The notes beneath the pieces are model-generated. The model was not told the DNA's origin. It made no database searches and saw only the letters and a list, made by a program, of their open reading frames with translations. The translations under genes were made by a program, and so were the position numbers. DNA of 6,856 nt from Desulfobacteraceae bacterium (GTDB lineage Bacteria > Desulfobacterota > Desulfobacteria > Desulfobacterales > Desulfobacteraceae), in contig JAABSK010000149.1 in the NCBI GenBank assembly GCA_011390435.1, positions 1 to 6,856 of the forward strand, written 5' to 3'. This document shows, in pieces, positions 1 through 6,018 of the stretch (position 1 is its first letter; every line of letters begins with the position of its first letter).

Positions 1-11
1 AATGATTTCAT
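1..11 (-). CDS. leuD: Start of probable leuD (small dehydratase subunit), truncated by window edge
   Basis: Only the first codons are visible: an ATG read leftward from position 11, followed by Lys, Ser and an incomplete Phe or Leu codon. The start lies 12 bases past the leuC stop codon. An AAGGA-like ribosome site overlaps the end of that stop. Small subunits of isopropylmalate dehydratase often begin with a similar Met-Lys/Arg-Ser-Phe, and the LeuC-type large subunit needs a small partner that is usually encoded directly downstream. The identity therefore rests on context and a plausible start, not on protein sequence. It could be another gene of the same operon. Confidence 0.5.
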
Positions 12-23
12 GGTGATTTTTCC

Positions 24-1310
24 TTAATTCACATAGAGGTTGGAGTTGACGATTTCCCCTTTGATTGACGTGGCGGCAGCTGTTGCCGGACTCATCAGGT
101 GTACCATGCCGCCCTTGCCCATCCGACCGTTGAAGTTCCGGTTGGTGGTGGCGGCAGCCACTTCACCAGGAGCCAGAACACCGTTGCTCATTCCCAGACA
201 GGCGCCGCATGTGGGATTGGTCACGCAAAATCCTGCATCCATGAAAATTTGAATAATCCCTTCTTCCAGGGCCATGGAAAAGATCCGGGGAGTGGCAGGC
301 GAAACAATCCCCCGGACATGGGCGCTGATTTTCCGGCCTTTGAGTACGCTGGCGGCAATCCGCAGATCCTCCAGCCGGCCATTGGTACACGAACCAATAT
401 AGACCTGATCCACCCGGGTTCCTGCCATTTCAGCCACTGGCCTGACATTGTCCGGCTTGTATCCATACGTTGTCAACGGACATAAATCACTTACATCAAT
501 GGTTCTGGTTTGTTCATATTCAGCATCCCTGTCAGAGGCAAAAACAGCAAACGCTTCCAGGGCAGCTGTTTTGCTGTCATATTCATCCTTGATAAAAGGC
601 CACAGATAATCAACCGTTGTCATGTCCGGCAGACAGATCCCACTGGTGGCTCCGGCTTCAACCGCCATATTGGACAGGGTCATCCGCTGGTCCATGGTCA
701 TCTCGTCCACCACATTTCCGCCAAATTCAATGACCATATTGGTGGCACCGTTTACGGTGAGTTCCTGGATCACTTTCAAAATAATATCCTTGGCATACAC
801 GCCCGGCCGCAGGGTGCCGACAATGTCAATCCGGTAGGTCTTCGGCGTCTTGAAAGTACACACCCCTTTTAAGATGCCCACCTCAAGGTCTGTGGTACCG
901 ACGCCTGCGGCAAATGCACCAAATGCCCCATGGGTACAGGTATGAGAGTCTCCCATAATAATGGTGAATCCCGGACGGACAAATCCTTTTTCAGGAAAAA
1001 TGGCATGGCACACCCCATTGCGGCCGATGTCAAAAAAATCCTTGATCCCGTGACGGATGGCCCAGTCTCTCAGAATTTTTCCCTGCAAAGCGGTTTTAGA
1101 ATCCTTTGCCGGCGTCACATGATCAATCACCGCCTTGATTTTGTCCGGATCAAATACCCGGTCCTTGTTTCTGGCCACCAGATCCTGGATAGCAGTAGGG
1201 GTTGTGATTTCATGGCAGAATACCCGGTCCAGCTTTAATACACTGACATCGCCGAACGGCTCATCCACCAGGTGCGCCTCAAAAATTTTTTCTGCAATGG
1301 TTTTTCCCAT
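24..1310 (-). CDS. leuC: 3-isopropylmalate dehydratase/homoaconitase-family large subunit
   Basis: This is a 428-residue aconitase-superfamily enzyme of the short LeuC/HacA type. The family isomerises 2-isopropylmalate to 3-isopropylmalate in cytoplasmic leucine synthesis, using a [4Fe-4S] cluster and a separate small subunit. Visible hallmarks, numbered from the chosen ATG, are GDSHTCTHGAFGAFAAG near 120-136, the cluster motif IGSCTNGR with Cys308, the motif NPTCGACLG with Cys368 and Cys371, and TNRNFNGRMG near 389-398 before the usual MSPATAAA end. All three cluster cysteines are present. An in-frame TTG lies 12 bases upstream, at 1322. I chose the ATG at 1310 because GGAG sits six bases before it and the family normally starts with a similar sequence. 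It follows the regulator gene by 15 bases and precedes a probable leuD. Substrate choice within the family (isopropylmalate, homoaconitate, citramalate-type) cannot be read from the large subunit alone. The segment before PDNV (Cys-Pro-Leu-Thr-Thr-Tyr-Gly-Tyr) differs from what I remember of typical LeuC. Confidence 0.9.
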   Translation of the reverse strand: MGKTIAEKIFEAHLVDEPFGDVSVLKLDRVFCHEITTPTAIQDLVARNKDRVFDPDKIKAVIDHVTPAKDSKTALQGKILRDWAIRHGIKDFFDIGRNGVCHAIFPEKGFVRPGFTIIMGDSHTCTHGAFGAFAAGVGTTDLEVGILKGVCTFKTPKTYRIDIVGTLRPGVYAKDIILKVIQELTVNGATNMVIEFGGNVVDEMTMDQRMTLSNMAVEAGATSGICLPDMTTVDYLWPFIKDEYDSKTAALEAFAVFASDRDAEYEQTRTIDVSDLCPLTTYGYKPDNVRPVAEMAGTRVDQVYIGSCTNGRLEDLRIAASVLKGRKISAHVRGIVSPATPRIFSMALEEGIIQIFMDAGFCVTNPTCGACLGMSNGVLAPGEVAAATTNRNFNGRMGKGGMVHLMSPATAAATSIKGEIVNSNLYVN

Positions 1311-1325
1311 CTTTTTCTCCAACTG
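1311..1325 (-). promoter_or_regulatory. Ribosome binding site deciding the leuC start
   Basis: Read leftward, the 15-base gap after the regulator stop contains TTGGAGAAAAAG and then the ATG. GGAG with a six-base spacer to ATG at 1310 is a standard Shine-Dalgarno arrangement. If the TTG at 1322 were the start, this purine-rich stretch would lie inside the coding region and nothing comparable would precede it. Confidence 0.75.
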
Positions 1326-1910
1326 TTATGATGTTTTGTCCCCGAAATAATCTTCACCATCTGCCGGTGTCACCACCCAATAGGCCTGAAACACTGACTC
1401 AGCCCTGTTTTTGATCACATGGGGAATCTGCGAAAAAAATGAAACACAATCCCCTTTGTTCAGCACATGGGTTTCCTGTCCGTATATCAACTGGGCAGAT
1501 CCCTGCACCACAATGCCCAGCTCCCTTCCCAGATGGCCGTCACTTTCATTTCCCCGCTGCTGGCCCGGTGCAAGTTCCAGAAAAAATGCAGAAAAAGAAT
1601 GATTCCCCCTGGCCTGGCTTTTGCCGCACAGGGTTTCATATTTAAATCCTTTCCTGCGGTAAATTTTCCGCTGGTCCTGCCGGACAATTTCCACCCGCGC
1701 GCTGGTCTCGTAATCTCTGAAAAACTTTCCCGGAGAAACACCGTATACGTCCAGTACCTGCAGCAGCGTGTCCAATGACGGGGAGATCCGGTTTCTCTCA
1801 ATCTGCGACAGCAGACTGGAACTGACCCCGGCCTTTGCCGCCACATCCTTGATCGTCAAGTGCCGGGTATTTCTGATGGCCCTGAGAAGGGCACCCAATT
1901 GTGGTTTCAT
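1326..1910 (-). CDS. XRE-family transcription regulator with C-terminal cupin domain
   Basis: A 194-residue DNA-binding protein with the two-domain plan of the XRE-cupin family. Residues about 6-62 form a Cro/C1-type helix-turn-helix, with the recognisable run VAAKAGVSSSLLSQIERN followed by SPSLDTLLQVLDVYGVS. Residues about 105-182 are a small cupin barrel, with PGQ, a Gly-Arg-Glu-Leu-Gly turn, the LNKGDCVSFFSQIPHV stretch and a VVTP end. The cupin is expected to bind a small effector that tunes DNA binding. The gene is first in an apparent operon with leuC and probably leuD. Its promoter is overlapped by a long palindrome, so it probably represses itself and the dehydratase genes; this is inference. 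The ATG at 1910 is preceded only by a weak GGA three bases away, so translation may be inefficient. The effector is unknown; a branched-chain 2-oxo acid or leucine would fit the context. Confidence 0.9.
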   Translation of the reverse strand: MKPQLGALLRAIRNTRHLTIKDVAAKAGVSSSLLSQIERNRISPSLDTLLQVLDVYGVSPGKFFRDYETSARVEIVRQDQRKIYRRKGFKYETLCGKSQARGNHSFSAFFLELAPGQQRGNESDGHLGRELGIVVQGSAQLIYGQETHVLNKGDCVSFFSQIPHVIKNRAESVFQAYWVVTPADGEDYFGDKTS

Positions 1911-1921
1911 ATGTCCAAATA

Positions 1922-1958
1922 TTTAAGTATAATTAATTAATATTTAATAATACTTAAA
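1922..1958. promoter_or_regulatory. 37-bp near-perfect palindrome, candidate operator
   Basis: Nine-base arms TTTAAGTAT (1922-1930) and ATACTTAAA (1950-1958) are exact reverse complements. The 19 bases between them continue the symmetry around position 1940, with only two mismatched pairs (1931/1949 and 1937/1943). It lies 12 bases upstream of the regulator start codon and covers the predicted -10 box and start point of that gene. Dimeric XRE regulators commonly bind such sites, so binding by the adjacent regulator is the likely role. The region is very AT-rich, which makes some symmetry cheap by chance, but the exact outer arms with their G/C positions are less easily accidental. Confidence 0.6.
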
Positions 1959-1974
1959 CAAATCTGATTGTCAA
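1947..1974 (-). promoter_or_regulatory. Sigma-70-type promoter for regulator-leuC operon
   Basis: On the leftward strand TTGACA (1974-1969) is a perfect -35 box. It is followed after 16 bases by TATTAT (1952-1947), which matches the -10 consensus at five of six bases. Transcription would begin near 1940, at the centre of the palindrome, leaving a leader of about 30 bases. That leader is too short for an attenuator or riboswitch. Confidence 0.65.
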
Positions 1975-1996
1975 CCCCTTATGATTTAATTTTTTC

Positions 1997-2026
1997 TTGA
2001 CAGTTTGATCTGCGATCCAATACATA
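1997..2026 (+). promoter_or_regulatory. Possible promoter for the FapA-family gene
   Basis: TTGACA at 1997-2002 is a perfect -35 box on the rightward strand. The best -10 candidates downstream, AATACA at 2019-2024 (spacing 16) and TACATA at 2021-2026 (spacing 18), each match only three of six consensus bases. The promoter is therefore uncertain and may need an activator. It does not overlap the palindrome at 1922-1958, whose nearer end is about 39 bases upstream of the -35 box. Confidence 0.35.
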
Positions 2027-2032
2027 GCCTTC

Positions 2033-2038
2033 AAGGAG
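2033..2038 (+). promoter_or_regulatory. Ribosome binding site of the FapA-family gene
   Basis: AAGGAG lies 12 bases before the ATG at 2051. The motif is strong but the spacing is longer than the usual 5-9 bases. No other in-frame start with a better site is apparent nearby, so 2051 is kept. Confidence 0.6.
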
Positions 2039-2050
2039 ATAATACAGACG

Positions 2051-4099
2051 ATGCCCCAAAACCAGCGCGCTTTAGAATCAAAGCAACCCCACGAGGCAAA
2101 CACCCGGAATCTGCTGATCGCCAAAATCGCTCTGTTCCTGAACTATCTGAGCAAAACCGACCATGAAAAACTGCTCGGTGAGATGGCAAAATTTGAAAAT
2201 CCCTCCCAGATTGATGTCCTGAAAATCATGCGGGCCAAAAACTATGTGACACAGCAGGAGATCCTTCTCCTGAAAAAAACCTGCCTGGGATTTGCCAGGG
2301 CTCAGACAGACAACCGATTTGGTGCCCTGTGCATTGAATTTGGTTTTTTAACCCAGAGCAACCTGGACCTGGCCCTGGAAGAGCAGGCAAAACTGCTCCA
2401 ATCCGGAAAACCGATCATGCTTGGCGACCTGCTGGTGGACGCCGGCATGCTGTCCAAACGCCAGAAAAACCTGGTGCTGCAAAAACAGAAACTGGAAACT
2501 GGCGGAAAAAAAAGCTGCCCAGAGGAACCGGACACGATGCAGATGCGGGAAATCCGGGAAAAACAGATCATCCTCCTGGTGCAGCATGACGGCTTAAAAG
2601 CGTTTCTCCTGAAAACCGACCAGTTCTCAAATGAAATGCCACTGGAAGATTTAAAATTCTTCCTGGAAAAACATGGCATTATTTATGGCGTAAAAGAAGA
2701 TGATCAGTTGACGCACTTTTTGCAGATGATGCAATACCATAAGACCCCGTTTGAAGTGGCATGCGGCCTGGCAGCCGTTGACGGAACAGATGCCCGGATC
2801 ACCTATCTGTTTGAGCAGGACTACCTTAAAGCCGGAAGCTTTTCTGCCGACGGTTCCATTGATTTCAAGGACAGGGGAAAGATTCCTTTTGTCAAGCAAG
2901 GGGATATCATTGCTGAAAAAATTCTCCCACAGGAGGGGAAAAACGGCGTCAACATCTATGGAGATGTTGTTTCAGGAGCAGAACCCCGCGACCTGGATTT
3001 CATCCTTGGAAAAAATGTTTCCCTGTCCAGCGACCGGCTCAGGGTTGTTTCAGATGTGGAAGGCAACCCCAAAGTGATGGCAGACGGTGAAATCTCCGTC
3101 AATGATGCCTATTTCATCGACGGAGATGTAGATTACACCACCGGCCACGTTAAATTTGATAAAAACGTATTTATCTCAGGCTCGATTAAAAGCGGTTTCC
3201 GGGTGGAAGCCATTGATGTGGTTGCCAAAACCATTGACGGTGGCATTGTCTGTGCCCAGGGAAACGTGTTTGTCCAGAACGGCATCACCGAGTCTTCCAT
3301 CCAGGCCAAGGGGAATATTACGGCTGGATTTCTTCACCGCTCAAAGGCTGCCTGCATGGGAAACATGAAAGTTGCAAAGGAAATTGCCGACACTGCCATC
3401 GCAATCGAAGGCACCCTTGAGATCACCAGGGGAAGAATGGTCTCCTCGTCTGTGACAGCCAAAGGCGGCGTGAAAATATACCATGTCGGATCTGAACGGG
3501 CAAAACCGTCCGCCATTACCGTGGGGATCTCCATCTACTTTGAAAAAGAGATCCAGAAATTAGATGCGGATATTGAGCGGCACCAGAATCTTCTGGAACA
3601 AAAAACCATGGACAAAACCCGGATGGAAAGCGAACTGAAGACCATCGATCAAAACCTGTCAGAATATCACAAATCCAGAGACCGAACTCGTGCCATGATG
3701 GATCAGATGCAGCAGATACCTGGAAAAAACGCAGACGACCGACGAGAACTTTTCCAGAAAAGCCTTGCCGAGACAGAGCAGACCATTCAGGAGCTGACCG
3801 CCCGGAAAGTATTTCTTGACGCCCAGGTGAAAAAAAATCAAATCGCCATTGATCGCAGCGCAGCAGTCGTCAAAACCAGCATGACTGAGAAATTCAGCCT
3901 CAAGCGGCTGAACCGGAAAAATCCGCCCAAACCCATTGTGGATATCGGAGGAAAGGCACTTGCCGGAACCCGGATGTATGGACGGCACGCCCGCCTGATC
4001 CTGCATCATGACATCTCCCGTTCCCGGATCATGGAAATGGCTGTTGGCAGCCAGGAAGGGGCAAAAAAACACTGGGAAATGATTGTCAGCCCCATGTAA
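2051..4099 (+). CDS. FapA/DUF342-family polymer-type protein with MshEN-like N-terminal repeats
   Basis: A 682-residue cytoplasmic protein with no signal peptide or membrane segment. Residues about 170-490 match the FapA (flagellar assembly protein A, DUF342) layout. A domain with VACGLAAVDG (236-245) and KIPFVKQGDIIAEKILPQEG (277-296, with NGVNIYGDVV just after) leads into a glycine- and valine-rich repetitive stretch (about 310-490) expected to fold as a right-handed beta-helix like bactofilins. Residues about 497-605 are charged and heptad-like, so probably coiled coil. The tail around 632-662 contains the GGKALAGTRMYG and ISRSRIMEM elements typical of the family end. The first 170 residues are an extension. 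Within it, 89-112 and 123-146 are two copies of a pattern with Gly at position 3, Gly at 10, a hydrophobic pair after that Gly, Leu at 21 and Gln at 24, resembling c-di-GMP-binding MshEN motifs. FapA-family proteins were linked to flagella, but many occur elsewhere; no flagellar gene is visible here. Function is unassigned; a signal-responsive scaffold is inference. Confidence 0.85.
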   Translation: MPQNQRALESKQPHEANTRNLLIAKIALFLNYLSKTDHEKLLGEMAKFENPSQIDVLKIMRAKNYVTQQEILLLKKTCLGFARAQTDNRFGALCIEFGFLTQSNLDLALEEQAKLLQSGKPIMLGDLLVDAGMLSKRQKNLVLQKQKLETGGKKSCPEEPDTMQMREIREKQIILLVQHDGLKAFLLKTDQFSNEMPLEDLKFFLEKHGIIYGVKEDDQLTHFLQMMQYHKTPFEVACGLAAVDGTDARITYLFEQDYLKAGSFSADGSIDFKDRGKIPFVKQGDIIAEKILPQEGKNGVNIYGDVVSGAEPRDLDFILGKNVSLSSDRLRVVSDVEGNPKVMADGEISVNDAYFIDGDVDYTTGHVKFDKNVFISGSIKSGFRVEAIDVVAKTIDGGIVCAQGNVFVQNGITESSIQAKGNITAGFLHRSKAACMGNMKVAKEIADTAIAIEGTLEITRGRMVSSSVTAKGGVKIYHVGSERAKPSAITVGISIYFEKEIQKLDADIERHQNLLEQKTMDKTRMESELKTIDQNLSEYHKSRDRTRAMMDQMQQIPGKNADDRRELFQKSLAETEQTIQELTARKVFLDAQVKKNQIAIDRSAAVVKTSMTEKFSLKRLNRKNPPKPIVDIGGKALAGTRMYGRHARLILHHDISRSRIMEMAVGSQEGAKKHWEMIVSPM

Positions 4100-4105
4100 G
4101 CCCCA

Positions 4106-4708
4106 TCATTTTTTGTGGAACTGCAGTTTTCCCATGGACTGGTACTGGGTCAGCACCTTGACAGCCTTTGATTCGTCTGCCGCTGAAATATCCAGTTGAT
4201 GCACAATCCGGTCGGTATAGGCAGTATCAACAATACGGACCAGATACGGAGAGATCAGATTCATCAGCGTATCATTGACATCATAGCCCAGTTCAACGCA
4301 AAAGGCGGTTGCCCGTAACTGTTTTACCGGTTTTTTCTGATCAATGGCCGCCTGAACCGATGCACTGTATGCAGCCATCAATCCGCGGATTCCCAGTTTG
4401 ATCCCGCCAAAATGACGGGTCACCACAGCCGCGACATGGACCAGCCTGTTTTTCTGCAGTGTGGTGAGCATGGGAACGCCTGCCGTTCCCGTCGGTTCTC
4501 CTGCATCTGAACTGTGGCACATCCGGCCGTCATCACCAATCACATAGGCCCAGCAGTTGTGGGTAGCGGTTTTATTTTCTTTGGATACCCGGGAAATAAA
4601 ATCTTTTGCCGCATCAACTGTTGCAACCGGCGCAAGGGTGCAGATAAAAACAGAACGTCTGATTTTCAGGGTGGATACCCGTGGTTTGTCAATCGAATAA
4701 AAAGTCAT
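4106..4708 (-). CDS. YigZ/IMPACT-family protein (UPF0029)
   Basis: A 200-residue protein matching YigZ in length and layout. An N-terminal IMPACT domain has SVFICTL near 19-25, THNCWAYVIG near 49-58, the SSDAGEPTGTAG motif at 66-77 and TRHFGGIKLGIRGL at 97-110. A DUF1949-like C-terminal domain covers about 128-200. Bacterial members have no settled biochemical role; the eukaryotic relative IMPACT modulates translational stress signalling. An upstream in-frame GTG at 4738 would add ten residues. I prefer the ATG at 4708 because it aligns with the start I recall for E. coli YigZ, and because the predicted transcription start near 4737 leaves the GTG essentially leaderless. The gene converges on the FapA-family gene with 6 bases between stop codons and no visible hairpin terminator. 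Two signature positions look altered: DDGEP is DAGEP, and the GTGGL-like turn is GIRGL. Confidence 0.85.
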   Translation of the reverse strand: MTFYSIDKPRVSTLKIRRSVFICTLAPVATVDAAKDFISRVSKENKTATHNCWAYVIGDDGRMCHSSDAGEPTGTAGVPMLTTLQKNRLVHVAAVVTRHFGGIKLGIRGLMAAYSASVQAAIDQKKPVKQLRATAFCVELGYDVNDTLMNLISPYLVRIVDTAYTDRIVHQLDISAADESKAVKVLTQYQSMGKLQFHKK

Positions 4709-4733
4709 CTGCCTGCCAAAATGATTCCCAGTG

Positions 4734-4762
4734 TTCACATTTTATTATACAATGCATATAAT
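4734..4762 (+). promoter_or_regulatory. Sigma-70-type promoter for cysteine desulfurase-pnp unit
   Basis: TTCACA (4734-4739) matches the -35 consensus at five of six bases. After exactly 17 bases it is followed by a perfect TATAAT (4757-4762). Transcription would start near 4769, about 40 bases before the ATG at 4810. This is the best-formed promoter in the window. Confidence 0.7.
4744..4749 (-). promoter_or_regulatory. Possible -10 box for the YigZ-family gene
   Basis: Read leftward, TATAAT at 4749-4744 is a perfect -10 hexamer, 35 bases upstream of the preferred ATG at 4708. No good -35 box sits at 16-18 bases; the nearest candidate, TTCACC at 4776-4771, is 21 bases away. It lies within the spacer of the rightward promoter, so the two would compete for polymerase. 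Confidence 0.4.
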
Positions 4763-4809
4763 ATAAATCAGGTGAAAAGAAAAGCGAGTGCACAGAGGGG
4801 CTGCAGGAT

Positions 4810-6018
4810 ATGGATCAATTGACTTATCTGGATAACGGGGCAACCTCCTTTCCCAAACCGGAAAGCGTATACCTTTTTATGGATCAATTTTACCGCAGCC
4901 ACGGGGTCAGCCCGGGCCGCTCTGGATATGACCTGTCCATTGAAACCGAACAGGTTGTCGAGGATACGCGCAAGGCACTCACCACTCTTTTTAACGGTAC
5001 CGATCCCAACCGGCTGATTTTTTCATCCAATGCCACCGACGCCCTGAATCTGGCCATTTCAGGCCTGCTGCGCCCCAATGACCATGTCATTACCACCCGC
5101 CTTGAGCACAATGCCGTCCTAAGGCCTCTCTATCACCACGCAATGGACCATAACGTGGTGCTGGATCATGTCCGGTTTGATGAAAACGGATTTTTAGATC
5201 CAGAAGAATTTCTCCCGCTGTTCCGGCCAGCCACCCGGATGGTGGTGGTGAATCATGCATCCAATGTCCTTGGAACAATCCAGCCGGTCAAAGAGATCGG
5301 CAGGATGTGCCGGGAAAGAGATGTCATTTTTATGGTGGATGCCTCCCAGAGCGCCGGAAAAATCGCCATTGATGTTCAAGAAATGAACATTGATGTCCTG
5401 GTGTTTACCGGACACAAATCCCTTTTCGGGCCCACTGGGTCCGGGGGAATGTATGTGGGAAAAAACATCCATATCCGCCATACACGGGCCGGAGGAACAG
5501 GGGTGCGATCCGCGGATCTCCATCACCTGGAAGACTATCCATTCCGCATGGAATATGGCACGCTGAACGTTTTGGGGATTGCAGGCCTTTTTGCCGGAGT
5601 AAAATGGGTTGTTGAAAAAGGAATCCAGCAGATTCATGCCCATGAGATGAAACTGGTCCAGCGGCTGCAGGATGGCTTGAGCACCACTGACAATGTAAGG
5701 CTCTATTGTGCAGATCATCTGGACCATCACATTGGCATTCTCAGTTTCAGTATCAACGGAATTTCACCGGAAAATACCGGCACTCTGCTGGACGGTGCCT
5801 ACAACATTGCCTGCCGGACCGGACTGCACTGCGCACCACTGGTGCATCAGCAACTGGGCACAGATACGATCGGCGGAACCGTTCGAATCAGCGTTGGCCC
5901 CTTCAACACCATCACGCACATTGATTCGGCCGTCAAAGCGGTCCAGGAGATTGCCAGGGACTTTGGCAGAAAATCAGAAAGGAGCGACCATGGAACACCT
6001 GCGGACGCAGGCCATTGA
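4810..6018 (+). CDS. Cysteine desulfurase-type class V aminotransferase (TIGR01977-like)
   Basis: A 402-residue pyridoxal-phosphate enzyme of the NifS/SufS fold. Such enzymes take sulfur from L-cysteine as an enzyme persulfide, giving alanine, and pass it to Fe-S cluster or thio-cofactor assembly. Visible features are YLDNGATSFPKP (6-17); SSNATDALNLAI (72-83) at the phosphate-binding end; EHNAVLRP (99-106) with His100 for stacking on the cofactor; VDASQSAG (176-183) with Asp177; TGHKSLFGPTGSGG (200-213) with Lys203 as the expected Schiff-base lysine; and CRTGLHCAP (335-343) with Cys341 as the catalytic cysteine, followed by GTVRISVGPFNT. The order and the GLHCAPL...GTVR..G.FNT ending match the 'cysteine desulfurase family protein' group rather than canonical IscS. 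The ATG at 4810 follows GAGGGG. The last ten codons overlap the phosphorylase gene and are low-complexity polar, lying outside the conserved fold. No scaffold protein gene (IscU/SufU) is visible, so the sulfur acceptor is unknown. Confidence 0.9.
   Translation: MDQLTYLDNGATSFPKPESVYLFMDQFYRSHGVSPGRSGYDLSIETEQVVEDTRKALTTLFNGTDPNRLIFSSNATDALNLAISGLLRPNDHVITTRLEHNAVLRPLYHHAMDHNVVLDHVRFDENGFLDPEEFLPLFRPATRMVVVNHASNVLGTIQPVKEIGRMCRERDVIFMVDASQSAGKIAIDVQEMNIDVLVFTGHKSLFGPTGSGGMYVGKNIHIRHTRAGGTGVRSADLHHLEDYPFRMEYGTLNVLGIAGLFAGVKWVVEKGIQQIHAHEMKLVQRLQDGLSTTDNVRLYCADHLDHHIGILSFSINGISPENTGTLLDGAYNIACRTGLHCAPLVHQQLGTDTIGGTVRISVGPFNTITHIDSAVKAVQEIARDFGRKSERSDHGTPADAGH
5978..5984 (+). promoter_or_regulatory. 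Internal ribosome binding site for the phosphorylase gene
   Basis: AAAGGAG, five bases before the ATG at 5990, lies inside the last codons of the desulfurase gene. It fixes the phosphorylase start, since the same reading frame stays open far upstream. It also suggests that ribosomes finishing the first gene can help start the second. Confidence 0.85.

Noticed and set aside
1311..1322. TTG start four codons upstream for leuC
   Set aside because: The codons between contain the GGAG ribosome site for the ATG at 1310, and family members start at the equivalent of that ATG.
1911..2050. Leucine attenuator leader, T-box or riboswitch upstream of the regulator-leuC operon
   Set aside because: The predicted leftward leader is only about 30 bases, with no leucine-codon-rich short frame, no T-box sequence and no terminator hairpin.
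3659..4072. A 137-codon leftward open frame opposite the end of the FapA-family gene
   Set aside because: Antisense to a well-supported coding region, no family resemblance, and no ribosome site noted; treated as a shadow frame.
4089..4106. Direct repeat GCCCCAT at 4089-4095 and 4100-4106
   Set aside because: Seven bases spanning a stop codon is easily chance; there are no further copies and no sign of a mobile-element target duplication.
4709..4738. GTG start ten codons upstream for the YigZ-family gene
   Set aside because: It would coincide with the predicted transcription start, and the extra residues have no counterpart in the E. coli protein as I recall it. It cannot be fully excluded because the ribosome site before 4708 is weak.
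5194..5730. A 178-codon leftward open frame opposite the desulfurase gene
   Set aside because: It lies wholly antisense to a strongly supported gene, has no recognisable domain, and reads as a mirror of conserved PLP-enzyme codons.
5708..5989. In-frame upstream extension of the phosphorylase that would give a 367-residue protein
   Set aside because: The extra 94 residues overlap the desulfurase in another frame and resemble no domain. The strong AAAGGAG at 5978-5984 and the normal family length support the start at 5990.
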